A stretch of 64,000 bases of DNA from Caulobacter segnis ATCC 21756 (GCF_000092285.1 NC_014100.1:1550001-1614000), one strand, 5' to 3'; shown: positions 50,066 to 60,406, counted from the stretch's first letter. Numbers and translations are program-made. Notes: generated by a model from the sequence alone, not told the origin.

Positions 50066-50824
50066 TTAGCGGACGCCGAAGCCGAACAGGTCGCCGGCCG
50101 AGATCAGGTCGGCGCCGGCGCGGTCGCGATCCTTCAGGCTGCCGCCGAAGGTGTAGCGCAGGCCCACCTTGATGGCGTCGGCGTTCAGGTCGGCCAGATC
50201 GTCCGACTCGCTGTGGGTGTACTTGGCGAAGGTCGACCAACCCGAGTTGGTGAACTTGTACTCACCGCCGAGGTTCACGTCCCACAGGTCAGCATTGACG
50301 TTGGTGTCGATGCGCGACCAGGCCGCGCCGGCGTCCAGGCGGAAGTTGTCCGTCACGAAGTAACGGGCGTCGCCGCGCACGGTGTAGAGGTCGGCGTCCA
50401 GGTCGTTCGACTGACCGTAGGCCGCGACGCCCGACAGGGTGACGTTCGACAGGTACTTGTGGGCTTCGCCACCGACGGCCCAGACGGTGTCATTGGCCGG
50501 GCGGGAGAGGGCGGTGAAGCCGCCGACGCGCCAGCTGTCGCCGATCTTGGTGGTCAGGTGGGCGGCGCCCGAGGCGATGGTGTCGTCCGACAGGTCGTTG
50601 TCCGAGATCGAGACGTCGCCGTTGGCGGTCACGGTCCAGGCGCCTTGCAGCGGGATCGCGACCGAGCCGTCGATCACGGCCGACGAGCCGTGGCCGCCGC
50701 CGAGCTTGGTGTTGATGTCGGTATAGTTCACGGCCGCGCCGACCGAACCCACGTTCTGGGCGAAGGCCGGGGCCGAGACGGCGGCGGCGATCAGGGCGGC
50801 GGTGGCGAAGAGCTTGGTACGCAT
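50066..50824 (-). CDS. Small outer-membrane beta-barrel protein
   Basis: 252 residues from the ATG at 50824. A clear signal peptide (MRTKLFATAALIAAAVSAPAFA) precedes alternating amphipathic strands with Gly/Thr/Asp-rich turns. These show features of an 8-12 strand porin-like barrel (VGAAVNYTDINTKLGGG, LDADLYTVRGDARYFVTDNFRLDAGAAWSRID). The last residue is Arg in FGFGVR, not the usual aromatic. I cannot place it in a family with certainty. The 613-base region upstream, shared with the S10 operon, holds its promoter. Confidence 0.75.
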   Translation of the reverse strand: MRTKLFATAALIAAAVSAPAFAQNVGSVGAAVNYTDINTKLGGGHGSSAVIDGSVAIPLQGAWTVTANGDVSISDNDLSDDTIASGAAHLTTKIGDSWRVGGFTALSRPANDTVWAVGGEAHKYLSNVTLSGVAAYGQSNDLDADLYTVRGDARYFVTDNFRLDAGAAWSRIDTNVNADLWDVNLGGEYKFTNSGWSTFAKYTHSESDDLADLNADAIKVGLRYTFGGSLKDRDRAGADLISAGDLFGFGVR

Positions 50825-51175
50825 TGGGTCTATCCCCTTAGTGACTGTGGCTCCTCCGGCTGGCGGGGCGGTCGTTGTTGGGGGAGGGGCCGCCCAGTCC
50901 GCCGGGGAGGGGCGGCATCTATGGAGGTTTGGGTGGTCGCTCAAGACCAGCAGCGACGCTTGAGAGGCGAATAATGCATTTTTGTGACACTTGCGGAGGC
51001 GAGAATTCCGACTACGTGCTCGCGGGCGCACGTTCATTCCTCGCTTTGACCTGAATGTGTTAAAAGTCGACCGACGTTATGTTTGCTGGGGTCTTGCGCG
51101 AGGCGCCTCGGGCGCCTATCCAGGTCCCGCCCGACGACTCGAGTCCTTGCGGACGAGACGAACCGGACAGAGCGC
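50825..51175. other. Non-coding region between the barrel gene and the rpsJ promoter
   Basis: 351 bases without a gene; the short open frames here overlap in several frames and have no ribosome-binding site. It should contain the barrel gene's promoter on the minus strand. Together with the rpsJ promoter and leader it forms a 613-base gap. Confidence 0.4.
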
Positions 51176-51204
51176 TTGACGAAACCGATTCTGGAACGTA
51201 CAAG
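51176..51204 (+). promoter_or_regulatory. Sigma70-type promoter for rpsJ with GANTC in the spacer
   Basis: TTGACG (51176-51181, five of six to consensus), a 17-base spacer and TACAAG (51199-51204, four of six). The spacer contains GATTC (51187-51191), the CcrM methylation target. Placement of GANTC between -35 and -10 is the arrangement reported for GcrA-dependent Caulobacter promoters. Transcription would start near 51211, giving a leader of about 227 bases. Confidence 0.6.
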
Positions 51205-51270
51205 CGCGCCTCTGTTGGACCGGCTGTGAGCTCTAGGGCTCAAACGCGGTTCGCGAGACGCCCGGACATA

Positions 51271-51298
51271 GCGCCGCAACCTCTCTCGGGAGGGGCGC
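51271..51298 (+). promoter_or_regulatory. rpsJ leader hairpin I
   Basis: GCGCC (51271-51275) pairs with GGCGC (51294-51298), and CCTC (51280-51283) with GAGG (51290-51293), with a 4-base bulge. It lies between the rpsJ promoter and the terminator-like hairpin II. Confidence 0.5.
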
Positions 51299-51314
51299 AA
51301 TATCTGGTCATCAC

Positions 51315-51346
51315 CCCCGACAGGCGACTGTTGGGGATTTTGTTTT
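51315..51346 (+). terminator. Terminator-like hairpin II in the rpsJ leader
   Basis: CCCCGACAG (51315-51323) pairs with CTGTTGGGG (51328-51336), nine base pairs including one G-U, closed by a GCGA tetraloop and followed by ATTTTGTTTT. It is 91 bases upstream of the rpsJ ATG and downstream of its promoter, so it may be a leader attenuator for the ribosomal protein operon. Confidence 0.75.
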
Positions 51347-51437
51347 GCGGACGCTGCGTACGGGACCCTTCCGGGTTCCGAGTTGGTCTTTGAAATGGTT
51401 CGAGACGCGGGCGCAGCCCACTAGGAAACCGAGCGAT

Positions 51438-51746
<309 letters not shown>

Positions 51747-51759
51747 GGAGGGCCCGCTT

Positions 51760-52524
51760 ATGACTCTCCCCACCCAACGCACTGGCGTTCTCGCCAAGAA
51801 GCTCGGCATGACCCGCTTCTTCGACGAAGCCGGTCAGCACGTGCCGGTCACCGTCCTTTCGCTCGACGGTTGCCAGGTCACGGGCGTGCGCACCGTTGAG
51901 AAGGACGGTTACACCGCCCTGCAACTCGGCGCCGGCGCCAAGAAAGCCAAGAACACCTCCAAGGCCCTGCGCGGCCACTTCGCGAAGGCGGCCGTCGAGC
52001 CGAAGCGCGTCGTCGCCGAATTCCGCGTCGAGGAAAACGCCCTGATCGAAGTCGGCGCCGAACTGACGGCCGACCACTTCGTCGCCGGCCAGAAGGTCGA
52101 CATCCAAGGCGTGACCGTCGGTAAGGGTTTCGCCGGCGCCATGAAGCGCTGGAACTTCGGTGGTCTTCGCGCCACCCACGGTGTTTCGGTCTCGCACCGT
52201 TCGCACGGTTCGACCGGTAACCGCCAGGATCCGGGCCGTACGTTCCCGGGCAAGAAGATGGCTGGTCACCTGGGTCAAGAAACCGTCACCACCCTCAACG
52301 TCACCGTCTGGAAGGTCGACGTCGAGCGCGGCCTGATCCTGGTCAAGGGCGCTGTCCCCGGCCACGAAGGCAGCTACGTGAAGGTTCGCGACGCCGTGAA
52401 GAAGGCTCTGCCTGCCGACGCTCCGCGTCCGGGCGCCTTCCGCAAGGCTGGCGAGGCTCCGGCTGCTGCTGAAACCCCCGCTGAAGAGGCCCCCGCGGCT
52501 GCGACCGAAGAGGGCGAAGGCTAA
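51760..52524 (+). CDS. rplC: 50S ribosomal protein L3
   Basis: 254 residues from the ATG at 51760, with AAGGAGG upstream. L3 features: [17 protein letters not shown], and the loop [39 protein letters not shown] near the peptidyl-transferase centre. The C-terminus carries an unusual Ala/Glu/Pro-rich acidic tail of about 30 residues ([20 protein letters not shown]), making it longer than E. coli L3 (209). The stop overlaps the rplD start. Confidence 0.96.
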   Translation: MTLPTQRTGVLAKKLGMTRFFDEAGQHVPVTVLSLDGCQVTGVRTVEKDGYTALQLGAGAKKAKNTSKALRGHFAKAAVEPKRVVAEFRVEENALIEVGAELTADHFVAGQKVDIQGVTVGKGFAGAMKRWNFGGLRATHGVSVSHRSHGSTGNRQDPGRTFPGKKMAGHLGQETVTTLNVTVWKVDVERGLILVKGAVPGHEGSYVKVRDAVKKALPADAPRPGAFRKAGEAPAAAETPAEEAPAAATEEGEG

Positions 52525-53162
52525 TGAAACTCGACGTCATCAAACTGGACGGCGGCAAGGCCGGCTCCGTTGATCTCGACGACGCCATCTTCGGCATCGA
52601 CGACATCCGCGGCGACATCCTGCAGCGCGTCGTGACCTGGCAGCTGGCCAAGCGCCGCTCGGGTAACCACAAGATTCAGGTTCGTAACGAGGTCTCTCGT
52701 ACGAGCAAGAAGATGTACAAGCAGAAGGGCACCGGCGGCGCCCGTCACGGCTCGCGCCGTGCGGCCCAGTTCGTCGGCGGCGCCAAGGCCCATGGTCCCG
52801 TGGTCCGCAGCCACGCCTTCGACCTGCCCAAGAAGATCCGCGCCCTGGCCCTGAAGCACGCTCTGTCGTCGAAGGCCAAGTCGGGCTCGCTGGTCGTCCT
52901 GGACAGCGCCGTTCTGACGGATCCGAAGACGGCCGCCCTGCGCGCCAACTTCGACAAGATCGGTCTGAAGAACGCCCTGGTCATCGCCGGTCCGGAAGTG
53001 GACGCGAACTTCAAGCTCGCCGCCCGCAACATCCCGAACGTGGATGTCCTGCCGAACGCCGGCCTGAACGTCTACGACGTGCTGCGTCGCCAAACCCTCG
53101 TCCTGACCAAGGACGCGGTCGAAGCGATCTCGGCCCGTTTCGCTGAGAAGGAAGCCGCCTAA
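52524..53162 (+). CDS. rplD: 50S ribosomal protein L4
   Basis: 212 residues. The central loop [33 protein letters not shown] lines the exit tunnel and is fully present. In E. coli, L4 also represses its own S10 operon by binding the leader and causing termination at a hairpin; the terminator-like leader hairpin here makes that relevant (inference). Start and stop codons overlap the neighbouring genes. Confidence 0.96.
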
Positions 53163-53458
53163 TGGCCGCCACCGCTCGCCACTACGACACGATCCTGTCG
53201 CCGGTGATCACCGAAAAGACGACCCTGCTCAGCGAGCAGAACAAGGTTGTCTTCAAGGTGGCCAACGACGCGACCAAGGACGAAATCGCCGCCGCCGTCG
53301 AAGAGCTGTTCAAGGTCAAGGTGACCAAGGTCAACACCATCGTGACCAAGGGCAAGACCAAGCGCTTCCGCGGCATCGTGGGTCGTCGCAACGACGTCAA
53401 AAAAGCGATCGTGACGCTGGCCGAAGGCCAGTCGATCGACATCACGACGGGGCTCTAA
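53162..53458 (+). CDS. rplW: 50S ribosomal protein L23
   Basis: 98 residues. Starts [28 protein letters not shown] and includes [21 protein letters not shown]23 lies at the peptide exit and docks trigger factor and SRP. ATG overlaps the rplD stop by one base. Confidence 0.96.
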
Positions 53459-53462
53459 TCAG

Positions 53463-54302
53463 ATGGCCTTGAAGCAATTTAACCCGACCAGCCCCGGCCA
53501 GCGCGGCCTGGTGCTGATCGACCGCAGCGAACTTCACAAGGGCAAGCCCGAGAAGAAGCTCGTTGAAGGCCTGACCAAGTCGGGCGGTCGCGGCGGCAAT
53601 GGCCGTATCGCGGTCCGTTTCCGCGGCGGCGGCGCCAAGCGCCTCTACCGTCTGGTCGACTTCAAGCGTCGCAAGCAAGGCGTGGCCACGGTCGTTCGTC
53701 TCGAGTACGACCCCAACCGCACCGCCTTCATCGCCCTGATCAAGTATCAGGCCGACGGCGAGCTGGCCTACATCCTGGCCCCGCAACGCCTGAAGGCCGG
53801 CGACGAAGTCGTCACCGGCGAGAAGGTCGACGTGAAGCCGGGCAACGCCTCGCCGCTGCGCACGCTGCCGATCGGCACGATCATCCACAACATCGAGCTG
53901 AAGCCCGCCAAGGGCGGTCAGATCGCCCGTTCGGCTGGCGCCTACGCCCAGCTGGTCGGTCGTGACGCCGGCTACGCCCAGATCCGCCTGAACTCGGGCG
54001 AGCTGCGCATGGTGCTCGATACGTGCATGGCCACCGTCGGCGCCGTTTCGAACCCCGACCACATGAACCAGAACCTCGGCAAGGCCGGTCGTTCTCGTCA
54101 CATGGGCCGTCGCCCGCACGTCCGCGGTGTCGCCATGAACCCGGTCGACCACCCCCACGGTGGTGGTGAAGGCCGGACTTCGGGCGGTCGTCACCCGGTG
54201 ACCCCGGCTGGTAAGCCGACCAAGGGCGCCAAGACCCGCGTCAACAAGGCCACGGACAAGTTCATTATCCGTTCGCGCCACAAAGCGAAGAAGGGCCGCT
54301 AA
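53463..54302 (+). CDS. rplB: 50S ribosomal protein L2
   Basis: 279 residues. Conserved features: [34 protein letters not shown], and the C-terminal [31 protein letters not shown] with the essential His of the peptidyl-transferase region. AGATGG start four bases after rplW. Confidence 0.97.
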   Translation: MALKQFNPTSPGQRGLVLIDRSELHKGKPEKKLVEGLTKSGGRGGNGRIAVRFRGGGAKRLYRLVDFKRRKQGVATVVRLEYDPNRTAFIALIKYQADGELAYILAPQRLKAGDEVVTGEKVDVKPGNASPLRTLPIGTIIHNIELKPAKGGQIARSAGAYAQLVGRDAGYAQIRLNSGELRMVLDTCMATVGAVSNPDHMNQNLGKAGRSRHMGRRPHVRGVAMNPVDHPHGGGEGRTSGGRHPVTPAGKPTKGAKTRVNKATDKFIIRSRHKAKKGR

Positions 54303-54305
54303 GCC

Positions 54306-54584
54306 ATGACCCGCTCCGTCTGGAAAGGCCCGTTTGTCGACGGGTACCTCCTGAAGAAGGCCGATGCCGCTCTGTCGTCGGGCCGCAAGGACGTCATCAA
54401 GACCTGGTCGCGTCGCTCGACGATCATGCCGCAATTTGTCGGCCTGACCTTCGGCGTGCACAACGGCCACAAGCACGTTCCCGTGCTGGTGTCGGAAGAC
54501 ATGGTCGGCATGAAGTTCGGCGAATTCGCGCCGACCCGGAACTTCCCGGGTCACGCCGCCGACAAGAAGGCCAAGAGGAAGTAA
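54306..54584 (+). CDS. rpsS: 30S ribosomal protein S19
   Basis: 92 residues; begins [20 protein letters not shown] and includes [26 protein letters not shown], typical S19. It lies in the 30S head and contacts S13. Three bases after rplB. Confidence 0.97.
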
Positions 54585-54586
54585 TC

Positions 54587-54967
54587 ATGGCCAAGCAAAA
54601 GCAAGCTCGCCGCCTCGACGGCGCCGAAGCGATGGCCAAGGTTCGCACCCTGCGCACCAGCGCCCGCAAGCTGAACCTGGTCGCTCAGTCCATCCGTGGC
54701 CTGAACGTCCAGCGCGCTCTCAACGAGCTCGAGTTCAGCCACAAGCGTATCGCTCAGGACGTCCGCAAGGCGCTGTACTCGGCGATCTCCAACGCCGAGA
54801 ACAACCACAACCTCGACATCGACTCCCTGGTCGTCGCCGAGGCCTATGTGGGCAAGAACCTGATCATGAAGCGTTTCTCGCCCCGCGCTCGCGGTCGCGC
54901 GACGCGCGTTGAGAAGCCGTTCTCCGAGATCACGATCGTGGTCCGCGAACTGGGTGAGGCCGCCTAA
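54587..54967 (+). CDS. rplV: 50S ribosomal protein L22
   Basis: 126 residues. [25 protein letters not shown] and the tunnel loop [25 protein letters not shown] identify L22. Its last base overlaps the rpsC start codon (ATG at 54967). Confidence 0.97.
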   Translation: MAKQKQARRLDGAEAMAKVRTLRTSARKLNLVAQSIRGLNVQRALNELEFSHKRIAQDVRKALYSAISNAENNHNLDIDSLVVAEAYVGKNLIMKRFSPRARGRATRVEKPFSEITIVVRELGEAA

Positions 54968-55719
54968 TGGGTCAGAAAGTCAATCCGGTCGGGCTGCGGC
55001 TCGGCGTGAACCGCACCTGGGACAGCCGTTGGTTCGCCGACGGCGCCCAGTACGGCAAGATGCTGCATCAGGACCTCGCGGTCCGCGCCGCCCTGAAGAA
55101 GCGCCTGTACCAAGCTGGTGTCTCGCGCATCATCATCGAGCGTCCGCACAAGAAGTGCCGCATCACGATCTATGCCGCTCGTCCGGGCGTCATCATCGGC
55201 AAGAAGGGCGCTGACATCGACAAGCTCCGCAAGGACTTGTCGGTTCAGACCGAGGGCGAAGTCCACCTGAACATCGTCGAGATCCGCAAGCCGGAAACCG
55301 ACGCTCAGCTGGTGGCCGAGTCGATCGCTCAACAACTCGAGCGTCGTATCGCCTTCCGTCGCGCCATGAAGCGTTCGATCCAGTCGGCCGTGCGCCTCGG
55401 CGCCAAGGGCATCCGGATCAACGTCTCGGGTCGCCTCGGCGGCGCTGAAATCGCTCGGATGGAGTGGTACCGCGAAGGTCGCGTGCCGCTGCACACCCTG
55501 CGCGCCGACATCGACTTCGGTTTCGCCGAAGCCAAGACCACCTACGGCATCATCGGCGTGAAGACCTGGATCTTCAAAGGCGAGGTGCTGGAGCATGATC
55601 CGATGGCGCTCGACAAGCGCCTGGCCACCGAGTCCGGCCCCGCCGGCGAAGGTGGCGGCCGTGAGCGCGGCGATCGTCCCGACCGGGGCGACCGTCGTGA
55701 CCGTCGCGATCGCGCCTAA
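54967..55719 (+). CDS. rpsC: 30S ribosomal protein S3
   Basis: 250 residues. KH domain with [16 protein letters not shown], and the C-terminal [31 protein letters not shown]. It forms part of the mRNA entry pore with S4 and S5. The last 28 residues form an Arg/Asp/Gly-rich repeat ([17 protein letters not shown]), an extension absent from E. coli S3. Confidence 0.97.
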   Translation: MGQKVNPVGLRLGVNRTWDSRWFADGAQYGKMLHQDLAVRAALKKRLYQAGVSRIIIERPHKKCRITIYAARPGVIIGKKGADIDKLRKDLSVQTEGEVHLNIVEIRKPETDAQLVAESIAQQLERRIAFRRAMKRSIQSAVRLGAKGIRINVSGRLGGAEIARMEWYREGRVPLHTLRADIDFGFAEAKTTYGIIGVKTWIFKGEVLEHDPMALDKRLATESGPAGEGGGRERGDRPDRGDRRDRRDRA

Positions 55720-55732
55720 GGATTAGATCGCC

Positions 55733-56164
55733 ATGCTGTCTCCGAAGAAGACCAAATTCCGCAAGCAGTTCAAGGGCCGCATCCACGGCGCTTCGAAGGG
55801 CGGCACCCTGCTGAACTTCGGTTCGTACGGCCTGAAGGCCGTCGAGCCGGAGCGCATCACGGCTCGCCAAATCGAAGCCGCTCGTCGCGCCATCACCCGC
55901 CAGATGAAGCGTCAAGGCCGCGTCTGGATCCGTATCTTCCCGGACGTGCCGGTCACCGGCAAGCCCGCTGAAGTCCGGATGGGTAAGGGTAAGGGCGCGG
56001 TGGATTACTGGGCCGCTCGCGTGGCTCCGGGCCGCATCATGTTCGAAATCGACGGCGTGCCGGACGATATCGCGCGTGAAGCTCTGCGCCTGGGCGCCGC
56101 CAAGCTGCCGATCCGCACCCGTGTTGTGACCCGCATCGATGCGGGCGTGGCTCAGGAGGCCTGA
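55733..56164 (+). CDS. rplP: 50S ribosomal protein L16
   Basis: 143 residues. [19 protein letters not shown] start and [20 protein letters not shown] loop, typical L16, near the A-site of the 50S subunit. It lies 13 bases after rpsC and 5 before rpmC. Confidence 0.97.
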   Translation: MLSPKKTKFRKQFKGRIHGASKGGTLLNFGSYGLKAVEPERITARQIEAARRAITRQMKRQGRVWIRIFPDVPVTGKPAEVRMGKGKGAVDYWAARVAPGRIMFEIDGVPDDIAREALRLGAAKLPIRTRVVTRIDAGVAQEA

Positions 56165-56169
56165 GGCTC

Positions 56170-56361
56170 ATGAAAATCGCTGACATCCGGGGCATGACCC
56201 CCGACCAGCTGGCCGACACGCTGATCAGCCTGAAGAAGGAGCAGTTCAACCTGCGCTTCCAGGCCGCCACGGGTCAGGTCGAGAAGACCCACCGCGTCAA
56301 CGAGATCCGCAAGGATATCGCGCGGATCAAGACCGTGCTGCGCGCCAAGGCCGCGGCTTAA
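56170..56361 (+). CDS. rpmC: 50S ribosomal protein L29
   Basis: 63 residues, two-helix L29 pattern: [36 protein letters not shown] and [18 protein letters not shown]. Binds next to L23 at the exit tunnel. Confidence 0.95.
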   Translation: MKIADIRGMTPDQLADTLISLKKEQFNLRFQAATGQVEKTHRVNEIRKDIARIKTVLRAKAAA

Positions 56362-56371
56362 GGAGAACGAT

Positions 56372-56611
56372 ATGCCCAAGCGTATCCTCGAAGGGGTCGT
56401 CGTCTCCGATAAGGGCGACAAGACCGTGGTGGTGAAGGTCGAACGGACCATCGTCCACCCCGTTCTGAAGAAGATCGTGCGTCAGTCCAAAAAGTACCAC
56501 GCGCACGACGAAGCCAACGCGTACAAGGCCGGTGAAGCTATCCGCATCATCGAGTGCGCTCCGAAGTCCAAGCTGAAGACCTGGGAAGCACTTCCCAAGG
56601 CTTCGGCTTAA
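56372..56611 (+). CDS. rpsQ: 30S ribosomal protein S17
   Basis: 79 residues with AGGAGAA upstream. [37 protein letters not shown] is the S17 OB fold. It is a primary 16S binder. Confidence 0.96.
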   Translation: MPKRILEGVVVSDKGDKTVVVKVERTIVHPVLKKIVRQSKKYHAHDEANAYKAGEAIRIIECAPKSKLKTWEALPKASA

Positions 56612-56628
56612 TCTGGAAGGTTTAGACC

Positions 56629-56997
56629 ATGATCCAGATGCAAACTAACCTGGAAGTCGCTGACAATTCTGGCGCTCGCCGGGTCATGTGCATCAAGGTG
56701 TTGGGCGGCGCAGGCCGTCGCTACGCCAGCGTGGGCGACGTCATCGTCGTCTCCGTGAAGGAAGCCATTCCGCGCGGTCGCGTGAAGAAGGGTGACGTGC
56801 TTCGCGCCGTCGTCGTTCGGGTGAATCAAAATCTGAAGCGCAAGGATGGCTCGGTCATCCGCTTCGATAAGAACGCCGCGGTGATCGTGAACAAGCAGAG
56901 CGAGCCGGTCGGCACGCGGATCTTCGGCCCGGTTCCTCGTGAACTGCGCGCCAAGAACCACATGAAGATCATCTCCCTCGCTCCGGAGGTGCTGTAA
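56629..56997 (+). CDS. rplN: 50S ribosomal protein L14
   Basis: 122 residues. [33 protein letters not shown] and the C-terminal [26 protein letters not shown] are diagnostic of L14. The stop overlaps the rplX start by one base. Confidence 0.97.
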   Translation: MIQMQTNLEVADNSGARRVMCIKVLGGAGRRYASVGDVIVVSVKEAIPRGRVKKGDVLRAVVVRVNQNLKRKDGSVIRFDKNAAVIVNKQSEPVGTRIFGPVPRELRAKNHMKIISLAPEVL

Positions 56998-57311
56998 TGG
57001 CCGCTAAGATCAAGAAGGGCGACCGCGTCGTCGTTCTGGCCGGCAAGGACAAGGGCAAGCAAGGCTCGGTCCTGCAAGTCCTGCCGAAGGACAACCGCGT
57101 TGTCGTGGAAGGCGTGAACATGGTTTCGCGTCACACCAAGGCGACCCAAGCCGACCCGCAAGGCGGCATCAAGCAAAAGGAAGCCGCGCTGCACGTCTCG
57201 AACGTCGCCGTCGTGGATTCCAAGGGCAAGCCCACCCGCGTCGGCTTCAAGATCGAAGGCGACAAGAAGGTGCGCGTCGCCAAGACGACCGGCGAGGTGA
57301 TCAATGGCTGA
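56997..57311 (+). CDS. rplX: 50S ribosomal protein L24
   Basis: 104 residues. KOW motif [40 protein letters not shown]24 starts 50S assembly. Its 3' end overlaps rplE by eight bases. Confidence 0.96.
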   Translation: MAAKIKKGDRVVVLAGKDKGKQGSVLQVLPKDNRVVVEGVNMVSRHTKATQADPQGGIKQKEAALHVSNVAVVDSKGKPTRVGFKIEGDKKVRVAKTTGEVING

Positions 57312-57861
57312 TCAAGCTTACGAGCCCCGGCTGAAGACCGTTTATCGCGAGCGCATCCGCGCCGCGATGAAGGAGCAGTTCGGCTACACCAACGAAATGC
57401 AGATCCCCAAGCTGGACAAGATCGTCCTGAACATGGGCATCGGCGAAGCGGTGGCCGACTCCAAGAAGGCTCAGACCGCCCTGAAGGACCTGGAAGCGAT
57501 CGCCGGCCAAAAGCCCGTCGCGACCCGCGCCCGCAAGTCGATCGCCGGCTTCAAGCTGCGCGAAGGCATGGTGGTCGGCGCCAAGGTCACCCTCCGCAAG
57601 GACCGGATGTACGAGTTCCTCGACCGCCTGGTCACGATCGCGCTGCCGCGCGTGAAGGACTTCCGCGGCCTGAACGGCAAGAGCTTCGACGGCCGTGGCA
57701 ACTACGCCATGGGCCTGAAGGAGCACCTGGTGTTCCCGGAAATCAACTATGACCAGATCGAACAGATCTGGGGCATGGACATCATCGTCTGCACCACTGC
57801 GAAGTCCGACCAGGAGGCCAAGGCTCTCCTGAAGGAATTCCAGTTCCCGTTCGTGAACTAA
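57304..57861 (+). CDS. rplE: 50S ribosomal protein L5
   Basis: 185 residues. [19 protein letters not shown], the [23 protein letters not shown] loop and the C-terminal [18 protein letters not shown]5 binds 5S rRNA. Starts before the end of rplX. Confidence 0.97.
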   Translation: MADQAYEPRLKTVYRERIRAAMKEQFGYTNEMQIPKLDKIVLNMGIGEAVADSKKAQTALKDLEAIAGQKPVATRARKSIAGFKLREGMVVGAKVTLRKDRMYEFLDRLVTIALPRVKDFRGLNGKSFDGRGNYAMGLKEHLVFPEINYDQIEQIWGMDIIVCTTAKSDQEAKALLKEFQFPFVN

Positions 57862-57884
57862 GAGAGCGGGAAGGGAAAGAAACC

Positions 57885-58190
57885 ATGGCCAAGAAAAGCG
57901 CCGTCAACCGCAACGAAGCCGTCCGGGCTCTCGTCAAGAAGTTCGCCGAAAAGCGCGCCGCGCTGAAGGCGATCGCCAATGACGAAAGCCTGCCGCTCGA
58001 GGAGCGCTTCGAAGCTCGCCTCAAGCTCGCCAAGCTGCCGCGTAACAGCGCCGCGATCCGCATCCGCAATCGCTGCGAAGTCACCGGCCGCCCGCGCGCC
58101 TATTACCGCAAGCTGAAGATGAGCCGTATCGCGCTCCGCGAACTGGGTTCGCAGGGGCAGATCCCCGGCCTCGTCAAGTCGAGCTGGTGA
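57885..58190 (+). CDS. rpsN: 30S ribosomal protein S14
   Basis: 101 residues, the long zinc-free form: the C-terminal region has [25 protein letters not shown] with a single cysteine rather than the CxxC pairs of the short form. AGGGAAAGAAACC precedes the ATG. Confidence 0.96.
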   Translation: MAKKSAVNRNEAVRALVKKFAEKRAALKAIANDESLPLEERFEARLKLAKLPRNSAAIRIRNRCEVTGRPRAYYRKLKMSRIALRELGSQGQIPGLVKSSW

Positions 58191-58200
58191 GGACGATCAG

Positions 58201-58599
58201 ATGTCGATGAACGATCCCCTGAGCGATATGATCGCTCGCATCAAGAACGCCGCCACGCGCAAGCGCTCGAAGGTGTCGACGCCGGCTTCCAAGCTGCGCG
58301 CTCGCGTCCTCGACGTGCTGGCCGACGAAGGCTACATCCGCGGCTACTCGCTGGTCGAGAAGCCCGGTGCGTTCCCCGAATTCGAGATCGAGCTCAAGTA
58401 CTTTGACGGTGAGCCCGTGATCGCCGAGATCAGCCGCGTGTCCAAGCCTGGCCGTCGCGTCTATTCGTCGATCAAGGACCTGAAGCCGATCAAGAACGGC
58501 CTGGGCATCTCGATCCTTTCGACGCCGAAGGGCGTCATGTCGGACACCGCCGCACGCGACGCTAACGTCGGTGGCGAAGTCCTCTGCCGCGTCTACTAG
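58201..58599 (+). CDS. rpsH: 30S ribosomal protein S8
   Basis: 132 residues. [23 protein letters not shown] and the C-terminal [34 protein letters not shown]8 binds 16S helix 21 and, in E. coli, represses the spc operon. Confidence 0.96.
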   Translation: MSMNDPLSDMIARIKNAATRKRSKVSTPASKLRARVLDVLADEGYIRGYSLVEKPGAFPEFEIELKYFDGEPVIAEISRVSKPGRRVYSSIKDLKPIKNGLGISILSTPKGVMSDTAARDANVGGEVLCRVY

Positions 58600-58617
58600 G
58601 CGCGGGAGGGAAAGAGC

Positions 58618-59151
58618 ATGTCACGTATCGGTAAGAAAGCCGTCGCAATCCCCTCGGGCGTCACCCTGACGCTCTCGGGTCAGACGGTCACGGTGAAGGG
58701 CCCCAAGGGTCAACTCTCGTGGACGATCGCCGACGAGATCGAGCTGAAGCAAGAGGGCAATGAGCTCTCGCTGACGCCTCGCGTCGACACGAAGCGCGCC
58801 AAGGGCATGTGGGGCCTGTCCCGCACGCTGGTCGCCAACATGGTGCAAGGTGTGACCACCGGCTTCGAGGAAAACCTCGAACTCGTCGGCGTCGGTTACC
58901 GCGCGGCCATGAAGGGCACCGCCCTGAGCCTCCAACTCGGTTTCAGCCACGATGTGGACGTTGCGGCCCCGGCCGGCATCACGTTCGCCACTCCGAAGCA
59001 AACCGAAATCAAGATCGCCGGCATCGACAAGCAGGCGGTCGGCGAGATTGCCGCGAAGATCCGCCGCATTCGTCCGCCTGAGCCCTACAAGGGCAAGGGC
59101 GTGCGTTATGCTGGCGAAACCGTTCGCCGCAAGGAAGGCAAGAAGAAGTAA
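58618..59151 (+). CDS. rplF: 50S ribosomal protein L6
   Basis: 177 residues. [35 protein letters not shown] and the C-terminal [29 protein letters not shown]. Near the factor-binding site. Confidence 0.97.
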   Translation: MSRIGKKAVAIPSGVTLTLSGQTVTVKGPKGQLSWTIADEIELKQEGNELSLTPRVDTKRAKGMWGLSRTLVANMVQGVTTGFEENLELVGVGYRAAMKGTALSLQLGFSHDVDVAAPAGITFATPKQTEIKIAGIDKQAVGEIAAKIRRIRPPEPYKGKGVRYAGETVRRKEGKKK

Positions 59152-59154
59152 GCC

Positions 59155-59505
59155 ATGGCGCTCTCTCCTCGTGAATCGGCGGCCAAGCGCGCTCAGCGCG
59201 TTCGCACCCGCCTCAAGAGCCTCGCCAACGGTCGTCCGCGTCTGTCGGTCTTCCGTTCGTCGAAGAACATCTACGCCCAGGTCATCGATGATGAACGCGG
59301 CGTGACCCTGGCGTCGGCTTCCACTCTGGAAGCCGAAGGCAAGGGCGCGGACAAGGATGCCGCTGCCGCTGTGGGCAAGCTCGTCGCCGAGCGCGCCATC
59401 GAAAAGGGCGTCAAGGACGTCGTTTTCGACCGTGGTGGTTACATCTTCCACGGCCGGGTGAAAGCCCTGGCTGACGCCGCGCGCGAAGCCGGCCTGAACT
59501 TCTAA
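59155..59505 (+). CDS. rplR: 50S ribosomal protein L18
   Basis: 116 residues. [43 protein letters not shown] and the closing [27 protein letters not shown]. Binds 5S rRNA. Confidence 0.97.
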   Translation: MALSPRESAAKRAQRVRTRLKSLANGRPRLSVFRSSKNIYAQVIDDERGVTLASASTLEAEGKGADKDAAAAVGKLVAERAIEKGVKDVVFDRGGYIFHGRVKALADAAREAGLNF

Positions 59506-59515
59506 GGGAACGAAA

Positions 59516-60121
59516 ATGGCTCGTGGTGAACAACAGCGCGGTGAAGGCGGTCAACGCCGGGACCGTCGCGACCGCAACGCCCCCGAAGAGCGGGTCGACA
59601 GCGACATCGTCGAAAAGCTCGTCCACATCAACCGCGTCGCCGCCACCGTGAAGGGTGGTCGTCGCTTCAGCTTCGCTGCTCTGATGGTCGTTGGCGACCA
59701 AAAGGGCCGCGTCGGCTTCGGTCATGGCAAGGCGCGTGAAGTGCCGGAAGCCATCCGCAAGGCGACCGAAGAAGCCAAGAAGACGATGATCCGCGTTCCG
59801 CTGCGCGAATCCCGCACCCTGCACCACGACGGCGCTGGCCGTTGGGGCGCTGGCAAGGTGATGATGCGCGCGGCGCCTCCCGGCACCGGCGTCATCGCCG
59901 GCGGCCCGATGCGCGCGGTTCTCGAAACCCTGGGCGTCCAGGACGTCGTGGCCAAGTCGACGGGTTCCTCGAACCCGTACAACATGGTGCGCGCTACGTT
60001 CGAAGCCCTGAAGGTGCAGTCGTCGCCCCGCCAGATCGCCGCCAAGCGCGGCAAGAAGGTTGGTGACATCCTCGGCCGCCGCGCCGACGGCGCCTCGGCG
60101 CCGGAAGCCATCGAGGGCTAA
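59516..60121 (+). CDS. rpsE: 30S ribosomal protein S5
   Basis: 201 residues. The core begins [39 protein letters not shown]. The first 30 residues form a charged extension ([19 protein letters not shown]), again Arg/Asp-rich like the tail of S3, its neighbour at the mRNA entry site. Longer than E. coli S5 (167). Confidence 0.97.
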   Translation: MARGEQQRGEGGQRRDRRDRNAPEERVDSDIVEKLVHINRVAATVKGGRRFSFAALMVVGDQKGRVGFGHGKAREVPEAIRKATEEAKKTMIRVPLRESRTLHHDGAGRWGAGKVMMRAAPPGTGVIAGGPMRAVLETLGVQDVVAKSTGSSNPYNMVRATFEALKVQSSPRQIAAKRGKKVGDILGRRADGASAPEAIEG

Positions 60122-60124
60122 GTC

Positions 60125-60310
60125 ATGGCTGAAGCTAAGCAAGTCACGGTGCGCCAAACCGGCAGCCCGATCCGTCGTGAAAAGGACCAGCGCGCCACGC
60201 TCGCCGGTCTGGGTCTGAACAAGCTGGGCCGCGTGTCCACGCTGGAAGACACCCCGTCGGTCCGCGGCATGATCCGCAAGGTCCAGCACCTGCTGGAAAT
60301 CGTCGAGTAG
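60125..60310 (+). CDS. rpmD: 50S ribosomal protein L30
   Basis: 61 residues. [50 protein letters not shown] is the L30 pattern. A strong terminator follows 22 bases after its stop, splitting the spc gene group. Confidence 0.95.
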   Translation: MAEAKQVTVRQTGSPIRREKDQRATLAGLGLNKLGRVSTLEDTPSVRGMIRKVQHLLEIVE

Positions 60311-60332
60311 TCCTCTACAAGACGCGAAATAC

Positions 60333-60366
60333 GCCACCCCGGTGAAAGCCGGGGTGGTTTTCGTTT
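60333..60366 (+). terminator. Intrinsic terminator between rpmD and rplO
   Basis: CCACCCCGG (60334-60342) pairs with CCGGGGTGG (60349-60357) around a TGAAAG loop, followed by TTTTCGTTT. Most bacteria run directly from rpmD into rplO. Confidence 0.88.
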
Positions 60367-60377
60367 GAAATCCCTAT

Positions 60378-60406
60378 TTGATTTTTCGGTCGTTTTAGGG
60401 TTTTAA
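60378..60406 (+). promoter_or_regulatory. Possible promoter for rplO
   Basis: TTGATT (60378-60383), a 17-base spacer and TTTTAA (60401-60406). The -10 match is weak. A promoter is expected because a terminator lies directly upstream. AT-rich compared with surroundings. Confidence 0.35.
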
